From positions 2,790,001 to 2,854,000 of the forward strand of contig NZ_AP025739.1 in NCBI RefSeq assembly GCF_003574315.2: a DNA stretch of 64,000 nucleotides. Direction: 5' to 3'. The notes under the pieces were generated by a model. It was not told where the DNA came from and ran no database searches. It worked only from the letters and a program-made list of their open reading frames with translations. The position numbers and the translations under genes were made by a program. This document shows, one piece after another, positions 27,226 to 36,901 of this stretch. Each line of letters starts with the position of its first letter. Positions within the stretch are counted from its first letter, which is position 1. Source of the DNA: Capsulimonas corticalis. GTDB taxonomy: Bacteria > Armatimonadota > Armatimonadia > Armatimonadales > Capsulimonadaceae.

Positions 27226-27335
27226 ACTTCCGGCGCTCCCGCCTCGTCCTCTCCAGTTTCCCCGTATTCCCGCCGATAATGGATCTATCCGAAACACCGT
27301 TTTGTGAGCACATGTCGATGTGCGAGGATCTGTTC

Positions 27336-28232
27336 TTGGCTACTACAATCGAAACTAAATTGAAACAAGAGCGCCTGCTGCGCATCATTGAGGACGAGCT
27401 GCAGGACTTGCCTCCGCTGCCCGCCGTGGTTGTGCGCGTGATGCAGACGATCAACGACCCGACGACGTCGGCGTCCGACCTGAACCGCTTGATTTCCAGC
27501 GACCAGGCGATCGCGAGCAAAGTTCTGCGTCTCGTCAACTCGTCCTACTATGGGTTCCCTCGCCGGATCACCACGATTACGCATGCGGTGGTCATCCTTG
27601 GCTTCAACACCGTGCGCAATCTGGTGACGTCGCTGGGCGTGTTCAACAGTTTTGATGGCGATGGAACGCCGACCGCCCTGGACCGAAACGCCTTCTGGGC
27701 GCATTCGATCGGGACCGCGGTCGCGGCGAGCGTGATCGCCAAGCGCAAGGCGATCCCCACAAAGCTCGCCGAGGAAGTGTTTGTCGGCGGCCTGCTGCAC
27801 GATATCGGCAAGCTTTTCCTGGACCAGTATTTCCCCGACCAGTATGCGATCTCCATTAAGCTGGCCCGCGCGGCGAAGATCTCCATCTGGGATTCCGAAA
27901 AGACGGCGCTGGGGGTGGGGCACGCTCTCGTCGGCAAGCGCATCGCGGAGAAGTGGAACCTGCCGCCTTCGCTGACGTCCATGGTGACCCTGCACCATCA
28001 GCCGGCGTTCGCCAAGGATCACTTTGAAATCACGGCGATCGTTCACGCCGCCGACAGGATCGCGCACAAGCTGAAGCTGGGATTTGCCGGCGACGACTTG
28101 GTGCCGACGCTCGCTCCGGAAGTCCAGCAGTGGCTCGCGCTGCCGCCGGCGACCTGGGAGAGCATCGAGGCGGAAACGATGCAGAAGTTTGAAGATGCGA
28201 AAGAGTTTATGAAGATGGCTACGGGGGCCTGA
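27336..28232 (+). CDS. HDOD-domain signalling protein (copy 1)
   Basis: A 298-residue protein built on an HDOD domain (about 20-220), a degenerate HD-phosphohydrolase fold used in signal transduction. Conserved segments are LPPLPAVVVRVMQTINDP, DLNRLISSDQAIASKVLRLVNSSYYGFP and GGLLHDIGKLFLDQYFP. The TTG at 27336 is preferred over an upstream ATG at 27279: it gives a start colinear with the paralogue at 28280 and has GAGGAT upstream. The two genes are 47 bp apart and about 70 percent identical by eye, so this is a recent tandem duplication. Confidence 0.88.
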   Translation: MATTIETKLKQERLLRIIEDELQDLPPLPAVVVRVMQTINDPTTSASDLNRLISSDQAIASKVLRLVNSSYYGFPRRITTITHAVVILGFNTVRNLVTSLGVFNSFDGDGTPTALDRNAFWAHSIGTAVAASVIAKRKAIPTKLAEEVFVGGLLHDIGKLFLDQYFPDQYAISIKLARAAKISIWDSEKTALGVGHALVGKRIAEKWNLPPSLTSMVTLHHQPAFAKDHFEITAIVHAADRIAHKLKLGFAGDDLVPTLAPEVQQWLALPPATWESIEAETMQKFEDAKEFMKMATGA

Positions 28233-28279
28233 CGCTATCCCGCGAAATCAATTCGAAACCAAAAGTTGGAACATGCGAT

Positions 28280-29173
28280 ATGGCGACAACAATAGAAACG
28301 AAACTTAAGCAGGAAGCCCTGCTGGCGGTCATCGCCAATGAGCTCCAGGACCTGCCGCCGCTCCCGGCCGTGATTGTGCGCGTGATGCAGACCATCAACG
28401 ATCCGCGAACTTCCGCGCAGGACTTGAACCGGCTGATCTCGGCAGATCAGGCAATCACATCCAAGATCCTGCGGCTGGTGAACTCCTCCTACTACGGCTT
28501 CCCGCGCAAGGTCTCCACGGTGACCGACGCCGTCGTCATTCTTGGGTTCAACACGGTCCGCGACCTGACGACTTCCATCGGCGCGTTCAACGCCTTCCGC
28601 GCCCGGCGCGGCTCCACGGCGCTGGACCGCGAGATGTTCTGGGCGCACTCCATTGCGGTCGGCGTGGCGGCGGGAGTGATCGGCCGTCAGAAAAAGCTTT
28701 CGTCCAAAGCGCAGGAAGAGCTGTTTGTCGGCGGTCTGATGCACGATATCGGCAAGCTGTTCCTGGACCAGTTCTTCCCGGATCAGTACGCGATTGTCCT
28801 GAAACTCGCCTTGGCCGCGAACATCTCGATCTGGGAGTCCGAAAAGAAGGCGCTCGGCGTAGGCCATGCGCTCGTCAGCAAGCGAATCGCCGAGAAGTGG
28901 AACCTGCCGCCGACACTGACGGCCATGATCGCGCTGCATCACCAGCCGACCTCCGCCGGAGAGCACGTGCAGATCGCCGCCGTCATTCACGCCGCCGACA
29001 TCGTCGCGCGCCGCCTCGCCCTGGGTAACGGCGGCGACCGCATGATCCCGACGATGGCGCCCGAAGTGGAGAAGTGGCTTGGCTTTGGACCGCAAGCCTG
29101 GGAAGCGATCGACGGCGAAACAAAGCGCAAATTCCAGGACTGCCAGGAATTCCTCAAGATGGCGGCCGGTTAA
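28280..29173 (+). CDS. HDOD-domain signalling protein (copy 2)
   Basis: A 297-residue paralogue of the preceding gene, colinear over its full length. The N-terminal MATTIETKLKQEALL and the core GGLMHDIGKLFLDQFFPDQYA are nearly shared; divergence is greatest around residues 115-150. HDOD proteins often act with chemotaxis, c-di-GMP or stress-signalling proteins and usually lack catalytic activity, although the HD pair is retained here (MHDIGK). Its immediate upstream neighbour after copy 1 is the GGDEF/HD-GYP gene. Confidence 0.9.
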   Translation: MATTIETKLKQEALLAVIANELQDLPPLPAVIVRVMQTINDPRTSAQDLNRLISADQAITSKILRLVNSSYYGFPRKVSTVTDAVVILGFNTVRDLTTSIGAFNAFRARRGSTALDREMFWAHSIAVGVAAGVIGRQKKLSSKAQEELFVGGLMHDIGKLFLDQFFPDQYAIVLKLALAANISIWESEKKALGVGHALVSKRIAEKWNLPPTLTAMIALHHQPTSAGEHVQIAAVIHAADIVARRLALGNGGDRMIPTMAPEVEKWLGFGPQAWEAIDGETKRKFQDCQEFLKMAAG

Positions 29174-29333
29174 CGGCCGCCGCTTGCCCGGTCGATTTAC
29201 CGGAAAATCACAAAATCGCGCAAGTCTTCTTTATTCTTCATGTGATCTTCATGTTCCCTTGGTACAATAAATAGATCCTGCACCGGACAGCCCGATGCGG
29301 ACAATCTCTCTTAAAACGCCCAAGGATTCCTTC

Positions 29334-30068
29334 ATGAAAGTCAACAAAACTCACGTCCGTCACACCGTTTCAGGTTTCACGTTGATTGAACTTCTCGTTG
29401 TAATCGCCATCATTGCGATTCTTGCCGCCATTCTTTTCCCCGTCTTCGCCAAAGCCCGCGAAAAAGCCCGCCAGATCAGCTGCTCCAGCAACCTGCGCCA
29501 GATCGGTTTGGGATTTACGCAGTACGTGCAGGACAACGACGAACTGTATCCTGCGGTTAACGGCGCGAGTAATAATATCAATGCCGGCGCATTGCAATAT
29601 TGGCCTTATGCAATTTATCCCTACATCAAGAGCACTGGTGTGTATCGTTGTCCAGACGACACTCAGCCAAACGCTAATAGTTATGTCGCTAATAACTACT
29701 CGTCGCTTCAGTCGCTGGCGGCTATTCCCGCTCCATCAGTAACAATATTGGCGGCGGATGGGAGCAGCAGTGGAACCGATGCCAACAAGGCGCCAACAAA
29801 TACGGCGACAGGGAATGGATTAAACGCGGATTATTCCTTGTGGTGCGAAGGATGGCGATTGGTAAACTCAGATCATGGCATTTCTCGCCATATGGGGCGC
29901 GCGAACTTTCTGTACTTTGATGGCCATGTGAAAATTAGTCCAGTTCTTCCTATCCCGACCAGTGGAGCCGCTCCAACACCAGCCCAAATGGATCAAGCAT
30001 TGCCCATCACTCCCAACATTGTCCCTGAAGGCCAGTCGATGAGTGGATGCACTGCCTGGGTTCCTTAA
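29334..30068 (+). CDS. DUF1559 prepilin-type protein (copy 3)
   Basis: A 244-residue protein with the prepilin-like start (basic leader, then SGFTLIE and one hydrophobic helix) and the [13 protein letters not shown] block. A clean H-x9-DG motif is visible ([17 protein letters not shown]). The start at 29334 follows AAGGA by 8 bases; an in-frame ATG at 29295 would lengthen the leader. Its DNA is visibly less GC-rich in the C-terminal half (about 29570-29900) than its neighbours, which could reflect faster divergence of the exposed domain or acquisition. The gene ends at a shared bidirectional hairpin. Confidence 0.9.
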   Translation: MKVNKTHVRHTVSGFTLIELLVVIAIIAILAAILFPVFAKAREKARQISCSSNLRQIGLGFTQYVQDNDELYPAVNGASNNINAGALQYWPYAIYPYIKSTGVYRCPDDTQPNANSYVANNYSSLQSLAAIPAPSVTILAADGSSSGTDANKAPTNTATGNGLNADYSLWCEGWRLVNSDHGISRHMGRANFLYFDGHVKISPVLPIPTSGAAPTPAQMDQALPITPNIVPEGQSMSGCTAWVP

Positions 30069-30089
30069 CACCCTGATACCCGTACGTAC

Positions 30090-30129
30090 AAAAGCCCCCT
30101 GGAGACTTCGAGGAAGTCCTCAGGGGGCT
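30090..30129 (-). terminator. Terminator between DUF1559 copy 3 and tyrA
   Basis: AGCCCCCTG is the base of a long stem (30093-30108 with 30113-30129, one small internal mismatch). On the minus strand it is followed by TTTT, which suits tyrA. It also lies 25 bp after the stop of the plus-strand gene. Confidence 0.75.
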
Positions 30130-30145
30130 GTGCTTTGTCGCTGTG

Positions 30146-31024
30146 TTACCGCCCTGCGCCCCAGGCTTCTTTCGTCTCGGCGCCGCCCGCAAACAAATCT
30201 TCAATCTTTTCTGCATCGCCGTCCGCGATCGCCTGTTCCAGTGCGTTCAATTCTCCCCGGAACTCAGCAATCGCCGCCAGGACGGCGTTTTTGTTTGTCA
30301 GGCAGATGTCGCGCCAGATGGGGGCGGGGGAGGCGGAGACGCGGGTCATATCGGCGAAGCTGCCGGCGGAGAGGCGCGGGGTCTGTGGCAGGCGCCGTGC
30401 GGCGGTGGCGGCGCTGCGCATGAGGGAAGTGGCGAGGACGTGGGGCAGGTGGCTTGTGACGGCGACCATGGCGTCGTGCGCTTTGGGGTCGAGCAGCAGA
30501 GTCGTGGCGCCGACTTCCTGCGCCAGTGCGGTGACGCCGCGCAGGGCAACGGGATCGGTGGTGTCGGTGGGAGTGATCGCCCAGGTGGCTTCCTGGTAGA
30601 GCAGGGCGGTGGCGGCTTCGACGCCGCCGCGTTCGGAGCCGGCCATCGGATGGCTGCCGACGAAACGCGGAAAATCTCCGGCGGCTTCGACAATGGTCGT
30701 CTTGGTGCTGCCGACATCGGTAACGATGGCGCCGGGTTTGACGGCTTTCAGAACGCCGGGAAGGATTTCGAGGATATGGCCGATGGTCGAGCAGAGAACG
30801 ACCACATCGGCGTCGGCGACGCCGGCGGCGATATCGGTCTGGAAGGTGTCGATCGCGCCGAGAGAGACGGCCGTCGCGAGACGACCGGCGTCACGGCCGA
30901 CGCCGATCACGCGGTGCGCGAGGCGGCGCTGGCGCAAGGCCAGACCGAGGGAGCCGCCCATCAGGCCGACTCCCACGATTGCGACAGTTCCGAAACGGGT
31001 GGGAAAGCTTCCTTCTCCGCTCAT
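30146..31024 (-). CDS. tyrA: Prephenate dehydrogenase
   Basis: A 292-residue NAD(P)-dependent enzyme that converts prephenate to 4-hydroxyphenylpyruvate in tyrosine synthesis. The Rossmann motif is VAIVGVGLMGGSLGLAL. The catalytic region carries VTDVGSTKTTIVEAA, the SHPMAGSERGGVEAA block with its substrate-binding histidine, and a C-terminal helical dimerisation domain (SHLPHVLATSL, DMTRVSASPAPIWRDI). The ATG at 31024 lies 4 bp past the aroF stop, so the two genes form a tightly coupled operon. No ACT domain is present. Confidence 0.93.
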   Translation of the reverse strand: MSGEGSFPTRFGTVAIVGVGLMGGSLGLALRQRRLAHRVIGVGRDAGRLATAVSLGAIDTFQTDIAAGVADADVVVLCSTIGHILEILPGVLKAVKPGAIVTDVGSTKTTIVEAAGDFPRFVGSHPMAGSERGGVEAATALLYQEATWAITPTDTTDPVALRGVTALAQEVGATTLLLDPKAHDAMVAVTSHLPHVLATSLMRSAATAARRLPQTPRLSAGSFADMTRVSASPAPIWRDICLTNKNAVLAAIAEFRGELNALEQAIADGDAEKIEDLFAGGAETKEAWGAGR

Positions 31025-31028
31025 AGGC

Positions 31029-32060
<1,032 letters not shown>

Positions 32061-32186
32061 GGAATTCCGCCCTGCACAAGATATTAGCGGAAAGTGTACC
32101 TGATTTTGGGGAGGGGAGTCAAGGTGGCGGGAAGCGGGCGGGCGGTATAATGGGTGAGATGTCATTCGTGAGTAAGGCGTTCGTCG

Positions 32187-32358
32187 CAATGAATTCGGGG
32201 GCTGGACTCGGGCCCCGCATTGAAATACGGGGCTGGGGGTGGCTTCGCCACCGACCGTCCGTGCCGGACGGAGGAATAAGAAACGTATACAAGCCTACTC
32301 TTCCGTCCAGCGCGGACGGTTGGCGTGAAGCGCCCTTAGCCCCGTATTTCAATGCGGG
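32187..32358. repeat. REP-like palindromic pair A1 (left flank of transposase)
   Basis: One arm (32187-32272) is followed after a short spacer by an inverted, more diverged arm (32301-32358). Each arm contains small hairpins, for example GGTGGCTTCGCCACC and CCGTCCGTGCCGGACGG, and a conserved edge CCCCGCATTGAAATACGGGG. The first arm is the inverted counterpart of the 32860-32945 copy. Confidence 0.85.
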
Positions 32359-32417
32359 ATGCCTGCCGATTATCAATTGTGGTGTGTTCACATTGCCAAT
32401 GCCGAGGGATCATCATC

Positions 32418-32855
32418 ATGGATAAGCGTAATAATATCGAGGTGTTCGTGCATTATGTTTGGACGACGGATCAGAGGCATCCGTTTCTTATGCCCGATAT
32501 TGAAAATCGCGTCCATCGTTGTATTGCGAATGAATGCGTTCGTTTAAATTGTAAAGTGCTGTCGATTGGCGGCATGCCGGATCATGTCCATTTGGCGGTT
32601 TCGTTGCCCACGACCGTTACGATTGCAAAGGTAATGCATCAAGTTAAGGGCATTTCATCGCAATTCATCAAGAATGAATTACGCCCAGACGAATACTTTG
32701 CTTGGAGAGAAGGTTACGCGGCGTTTAGCTTCGGTCGTACTCATCTCAAAGCCGTCGTTAACTATATCGAAAATCAAAAAGAGCATCATGGATTTGGCAA
32801 AATATGGCCCGCCGTAGAATTAGGCGAATATGAACCGGATGACAACGCATCCTAA
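32418..32855 (+). CDS. Y1 (HUH) transposase, IS200/IS605-REP type
   Basis: A 145-residue HUH-superfamily transposase. The metal-binding HUH motif is visible as MPDHVHL and the nucleophilic tyrosine in KAVVNYIENQKEHH. The N-terminal HYVWTTDQRHPFL block is typical of IS200 TnpA and REP-associated tyrosine transposases. The start at 32418 has a GAGGG site upstream. Its codon use is less GC-rich than its neighbours (many GAA, AAT and ATT codons), consistent with transfer. It is intact and sits inside long inverted REP arms, so it probably mobilises or once mobilised the A-family repeats. Confidence 0.88.
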   Translation: MDKRNNIEVFVHYVWTTDQRHPFLMPDIENRVHRCIANECVRLNCKVLSIGGMPDHVHLAVSLPTTVTIAKVMHQVKGISSQFIKNELRPDEYFAWREGYAAFSFGRTHLKAVVNYIENQKEHHGFGKIWPAVELGEYEPDDNAS

Positions 32856-32859
32856 ATCT

Positions 32860-32945
32860 TCCGTCCGGGACGGACGGTCGGTGGCGAAGCCACCCCCAGC
32901 CCCGTATTTCAATGCGGGGTCCGAGTCCAGCCCCCGAATTCATTG
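32860..32945. repeat. REP-like arm A2 (right flank of transposase)
   Basis: A single arm in inverted orientation relative to 32187-32272. It contains the GGTGGCGAAGCCACC hairpin and the CCCCGTATTTCAATGCGGGG edge. The downstream GNAT gene begins 23 bp past it. Confidence 0.85.
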
Positions 32946-32968
32946 CGGGGTAACGCAGAGCCTAACAG

Positions 32969-33574
32969 ATGACCAGCATCCAACCCATCACCCTCACCGC
33001 CCCTCGCGTCCAGCTTCTCCCGCTCGATCCCAGCCACGCCGCCGGCCTCCTCGAAGCCGCCCAAGGCCAGGGGATTTGGGACTATATGCCCAGCGCTGTC
33101 AATAACGAAGACGCCATGGTCCAATGGATCGAAACCGCGCTCGCGGCGCAAGCGCGCGGCGAAGAATTGCCGTTTACGATCTGGGATCAGCAGCTTGCAA
33201 AGATCGTAGGCGGCACGCGCTATCTGGATATCTCGATTTCCCACAAGAGCCTGGAAATTGGGTGGACGTGGCTGTCGCCCGAAGTCCACCGGACCTCCGT
33301 CAACACGGAGTGCAAGTATCTTCTGTTCAAGCATGCGTTTGAAACACTAGGTGTGAACCGCGTGCAGCTCAAGACGGATTCGCGCAACGAGCGTTCGCAA
33401 AAGGCGATCGAACGAATCGGCGGCGTGCGCGAGGGCGTGCTGCGCCGGCATCGCATTTTGCCGGATGGGTACGTGCGGGATTCTGTCTATTTTAGCGTGA
33501 TCGCGGAGGAGTGGCCGGTGGTGAAGGCGCGGCTGGAGGGGATGATGGGGCCGTTAGGTGCGCCTCCGCAATGA
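32969..33574 (+). CDS. GNAT-family N-acetyltransferase (RimJ/RimL-like)
   Basis: A 201-residue acetyltransferase of the RimJ-type GNAT family. Visible segments include the start ITLTAPRVQLLPL, the beta-bulge region EIGWTWLSPEVHRTSVNTECKYLLFKHAFE (acetyl-CoA-binding helix) and the NRVQLKTDSRNERSQKAIERIG signature before the C-terminal strand. The substrate is unknown. Its stop codon (TGA at 33572-33574) falls in the first bases of repeat A3, CAATGAATT, so the insertion may have replaced the original C-terminus. The gene is bracketed by REP elements on both sides. Confidence 0.9.
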   Translation: MTSIQPITLTAPRVQLLPLDPSHAAGLLEAAQGQGIWDYMPSAVNNEDAMVQWIETALAAQARGEELPFTIWDQQLAKIVGGTRYLDISISHKSLEIGWTWLSPEVHRTSVNTECKYLLFKHAFETLGVNRVQLKTDSRNERSQKAIERIGGVREGVLRRHRILPDGYVRDSVYFSVIAEEWPVVKARLEGMMGPLGAPPQ

Positions 33575-33742
33575 ATTACGGGGGGACTCGGACCCCGCAT
33601 TGAAATACGGGGCTGGGGGCGCTGCGCGCCGACCGTCCGTGCCGGACGGAGGAGTGGGTTTGTATACGTTTCTTATTCCTCCGTCCGGCACGGACGGTCG
33701 GTGGCGAAGCCACCCCTAGCCACCTATTTCAATGGGTGGTCC
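33569..33742. repeat. REP-like palindromic pair A3
   Basis: Two arms in head-to-head orientation with a spacer that is the reverse complement of the A1 spacer (both carry GAAACGTATACAA or its complement). It shares the CCCCGCATTGAAATACGGGG edge and the CCGTCCG hairpins. The second arm ends in a changed edge (CCACCTATTTCAATGGGTGG), in which both strands of the stem have co-varied. Confidence 0.85.
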
Positions 33743-33755
33743 GTTAGGGGTGGAA

Positions 33756-34460
33756 TCAACACCCCCGGCACAAAATCGCGTACAGCGCCGCCGGTCCGTG
33801 TACCCCGATACTCAGGTCATTCTCGATATCCGACGACCGGCTCGGCCCCGTGATAAAGTGCACCGAGGACGGCACGTCGCCGTGCGCGAGGGCGGTGACT
33901 TTGGCGAGGGCTTGCCCCATGCGGTCGACGAGCTGGGATTCGCGGACGATGGCGATGTGCGCGGTGGGCAGAAGGCTGACGCTGCGGGCGTGCTGGGGGG
34001 TGGTCCAGAGCATGAGCGTGCCGGTGTTGGCGATGGCGGCGTCGGCGAGGGTGAGGCCGATGTCGGCGCGCTCGGCGGCGTCGCGCAGGGATGCTTCTTC
34101 GGCTTTTGGGTTTTCGGCGACCCAGGAGCGGGCGTGGCGGTCGTCCCAGAGCCATTCGATATTGAAGTCAGCGAAGTCTTTGCGCTCCCAGGTGATGATG
34201 GTATTTGGAGCGAGCGTGTCGAGCAGGTCTTTGAGCGCCTGGGATGCGCCGGCGGGCGTTTCGACGATGGTGGCGTGGCCGCCAAGGGCGTCGAGCTCGG
34301 CGGCGAAACGCGTCACGCGATCGACGGCGCCGGCGTCGTGGCCGTAGGGGGCGTTGGCGTAGGTCTCAGAGACGCCGCGTACGGCGCGGGCAGGCGCAGT
34401 GGTGGCCATTGGCCGGCCGAGGCGGTCGGCGATGCGCTGGAAAAGCTGGTCTCGCTCCAT
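33756..34460 (-). CDS. lutC: LUD-domain protein, lactate utilisation protein C
   Basis: A 234-residue LUD-domain protein, the third component of the LutABC complex that oxidises L-lactate to pyruvate. Conserved segments are the ERKDFADFNIEWLWDDR strand-loop, DAAERADIGLTLADAAIANTGTLML and the closing FITGPSRSSDIENDLSIGVHGPAAL. It follows lutB with no gap (TAA then ATG), so translation is coupled. The last gene of the operon, it runs into repeat A3. Confidence 0.88.
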   Translation of the reverse strand: MERDQLFQRIADRLGRPMATTAPARAVRGVSETYANAPYGHDAGAVDRVTRFAAELDALGGHATIVETPAGASQALKDLLDTLAPNTIITWERKDFADFNIEWLWDDRHARSWVAENPKAEEASLRDAAERADIGLTLADAAIANTGTLMLWTTPQHARSVSLLPTAHIAIVRESQLVDRMGQALAKVTALAHGDVPSSVHFITGPSRSSDIENDLSIGVHGPAALYAILCRGC

Positions 34461-35927
34461 TTATTCGGTTTCTTTCTTCGGCTTCGGACCGCGCGGCGCC
34501 TGGGGCGGCTCGGCGGCGAGGTCGGCCCAGCGGTCCCGGAAGGCTTTCTTATTGGGTTCGGGGAGCGTGCGATATTTGGTCCAGCCGTGCATCGGCGTGT
34601 TCTTCGCCAGGGCGGACTCTTCTTTTTCGTCGCCCATCACCGTCAACTGCACCCAGCGCGCGGACTTACCCGCGAGCTTGTATGCGCCGACGCTCTTAAA
34701 CCCGGCGGCGTAGCCCTTGTACGCCATGCGCTCGCTCAGAGGCGTGAAGCCCGCTTCGACATAACGGCGGCGCAGGTGGACGAGCATGTCGTGGAGGGGG
34801 ATCTTGACCGGACAGGCTTCATGACACGCGCCGCAAAGGCTGGAGGCGTAGGCCAGTTCGCCCCACTGCTTTTTGTCTTCCATCAAGAGCGGCGTGATGA
34901 CGGCGCCGATGGGGCCGCTGTACGTGCCGCCGTAGGTGTGGCCGCCGACCTGGCGGTAGACGGGGCAGACATTGAGGCAGGCGCCGCAGCGGATGCAGTT
35001 TAGCACTTCCTGGAATTCATCGTCGCCCAGGATGGCCGAACGGCCGTTGTCCAGAATAATAATATGGACGTCTTCCGGGCCGTCGACTTCGCCCGCGCGC
35101 CGTGGTCCCGAAAGCGCGGTCATATAAACGGTGATCTTCTGGCCCGTGGCGCTGCGCGGCAGCAGGTTCGCCATCACTTCCAAATCTTCCCAGGACGGGA
35201 TGATTCGCTCCATGCCCATCATCACGATGTGGGTCTTGGGGAGCGTCGTCACCATGCGCGCATTGCCCTCGTTGCTGAAGAGCACGACGGAGCCGCTTTC
35301 GGCGAGCGCGAAGTTGCACCCCGTCATCCCGATTTCGGCCTCCGCGAATCGCTGCCGCAGCTTGCGGCGCGCATACCCCGCCAGGACTTTGGTATCCGAA
35401 GAAAGCGTCTCGCCGCTCTCCTTCTCGAACAGTTCCTGCACTTGATAGCGGTTCTTATGAATGGCCGGGATGATGATATGCGACGGCGTCTCATGCGCAA
35501 GCTGGACGATCCATTCGCCCAGGTCCGTCTCCAGACACTCAATCCCCTGCTCCTCAAAGTAGTGATTGAGGTGGACCTCTTCCGACACCATGCTCTTGGA
35601 CTTGGCGATCAGCTTGGTGTTCTTGTCCTTGGCGATTTTCAAAGAAATCGCAATCGCGTCTTCGGTGTTCTTGGCGAAGTGGACGTGAATCCCGCGCTTT
35701 TCGGCGTTCTGGATAAACTGATCGAGATAATAATCTAAGTTTTCAATGACATGCGAACGGATCGCGCGTCCGCGCTCGCGCCATTCTTCCCAGTCGCCGA
35801 GTGCGCCGGTGCTGTCGGCTTTGCGTCCGCGCAGGCGGTCGGCGGTGAAGCGCACGGCTTTGCGCAGGAAGTCGTCCTGAAAGGCGACATTCGCGCGTTC
35901 TTTGAGTGTGGATTTTTGCTGCGCCAT
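34461..35927 (-). CDS. lutB: Lactate utilisation iron-sulfur protein B
   Basis: A 488-residue protein with an N-terminal LUD domain (about 70-300) and a C-terminal ferredoxin-like domain with two 4Fe-4S motifs: CIRCGACLNVCPVYR and CGACHEACPVKIP. This matches LutB/YkgF, a subunit of the LutABC L-lactate oxidation complex. The LUD part includes VSEEVHLNHYFEEQGIECLETDLGEW and GMTGCNFALAESGSVV. The ATG at 35927 has AAGGAA upstream. A repeat pair (A4) separates it from lutA; the message can still be continuous. Confidence 0.93.
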   Translation of the reverse strand: MAQQKSTLKERANVAFQDDFLRKAVRFTADRLRGRKADSTGALGDWEEWRERGRAIRSHVIENLDYYLDQFIQNAEKRGIHVHFAKNTEDAIAISLKIAKDKNTKLIAKSKSMVSEEVHLNHYFEEQGIECLETDLGEWIVQLAHETPSHIIIPAIHKNRYQVQELFEKESGETLSSDTKVLAGYARRKLRQRFAEAEIGMTGCNFALAESGSVVLFSNEGNARMVTTLPKTHIVMMGMERIIPSWEDLEVMANLLPRSATGQKITVYMTALSGPRRAGEVDGPEDVHIIILDNGRSAILGDDEFQEVLNCIRCGACLNVCPVYRQVGGHTYGGTYSGPIGAVITPLLMEDKKQWGELAYASSLCGACHEACPVKIPLHDMLVHLRRRYVEAGFTPLSERMAYKGYAAGFKSVGAYKLAGKSARWVQLTVMGDEKEESALAKNTPMHGWTKYRTLPEPNKKAFRDRWADLAAEPPQAPRGPKPKKETE

Positions 35928-35973
35928 GGTGTGGTTCCTTGCGATGAATTACCTGGCTAGGGCGTTTCTTGTT

Positions 35974-36121
35974 TCCCCGTATTGAAATACGGGGCTGGGG
36001 GCGCTGCGCGCCGACCGTCCGTGCCGGACGGAAGAATTGGAAAGGGCAACGATTGATCTCTTCCGTCCGGCACGGACGGTCGGTGGCAAAGCCACCCCCA
36101 GCCCCGTAATTCATTGCGGGG
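35974..36121. repeat. REP-like palindromic pair A4 inside the lut operon
   Basis: Two head-to-head A arms lie between lutA and lutB, with the CCGTCCGTGCCGGACGG hairpin and the shared CCCCGTATTGAAATACGGGG edge. Such hairpins between genes can change message stability and the ratio of lutA to lutBC product. Confidence 0.83.
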
Positions 36122-36160
36122 TATTGGCTCGAAATTTATCGCGTACTTGGCTTTGCTCGC

Positions 36161-36886
36161 CTAACTACTAAACCGATACAAAAACTCCGCCAGATGCAGC
36201 GGCTCCGTCTTCAATCCCCGCTTCTTCATCTGGCCGCCCATGTTCATCAGGCACCCCATATCCCCGCTCACCAAAAAGTCCGCGTCGGTTTCCGTAATGT
36301 GATCGACCTTTTCGTTGACCATCGCGCCGGAGATGTCGCCGAGCTTGACGGAGAAAGCGCCGCCGAAGCCGCAGCAGTCCTCAGCTTTGGGGAGAGGAAG
36401 CAGGGTGATTCCTTCGACGTGCTGCAGCAGCGCCATCGGCTCATTTTTAATCCCGAGGATTCGTGAGCCGTGACAGGCGGGGTGGTAGGTGACGGTGTGC
36501 GGGCAGACGGCGCCGACGTCGGTGACGCCGAGGACGTTCACTAAGAACTGGGAGAACTCGTAAGTCTTCGCGGCAAGCGCATCGGCGCGGGCCGCAAGTC
36601 TGGGATCGTCGGCGAAGAGTTCGTGATAGTAATGGTGGACCATGCCGCTGCACGAACCCGAGGGCGAGACAACATACTCGGCGCCTTCAAAGGCGTTCAA
36701 CTGGTTGAGGGCGACTTCGCGCGCCTCGCGGACGTAGCCGCTGTTGAAGGCGGGCTGGCCGCAGCAGGTTTGCGATTGAGGGAATGAAACCTCGCAGCCA
36801 TACCGGCGCAGCAGGCGGACCATGCTGACGCCGACGTTCGGGAAAAACTGATCCACCAGACAGGTAATAAAGAGTGTGACGCGCAT
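36161..36886 (-). CDS. lutA: Lactate utilisation protein A (CCG-domain Fe-S oxidoreductase)
   Basis: A 241-residue protein with two cysteine-rich CCG domains, visible as CCGQPAFNSGY (about residue 42) and CCGFGGAFSVK (about 187). This is the LutA/YkgE type of heterodisulfide-reductase-like subunit and part of the L-lactate oxidising LutABC complex. It begins 15 bp after the DeoR regulator stop on the same strand, so regulator, lutA, lutB and lutC probably form one transcript. Confidence 0.92.
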   Translation of the reverse strand: MRVTLFITCLVDQFFPNVGVSMVRLLRRYGCEVSFPQSQTCCGQPAFNSGYVREAREVALNQLNAFEGAEYVVSPSGSCSGMVHHYYHELFADDPRLAARADALAAKTYEFSQFLVNVLGVTDVGAVCPHTVTYHPACHGSRILGIKNEPMALLQHVEGITLLPLPKAEDCCGFGGAFSVKLGDISGAMVNEKVDHITETDADFLVSGDMGCLMNMGGQMKKRGLKTEPLHLAEFLYRFSS

Positions 36887-36901
36887 AATACTGCTTCTTT
36901 G

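Larger units (their letters stand above)
32187..32945. mobile_element. IS200-like/REP-transposase unit bounded by 86-bp inverted repeats
   Basis: Segments 32187-32272 and 32860-32945 are inverted copies of each other with only about two mismatches. Between them lies a Y1 transposase gene. The same arm sequence occurs as head-to-head pairs without a transposase at 33569-33742 and 35974-36121. Those look like non-autonomous derivatives. Confidence 0.75.
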
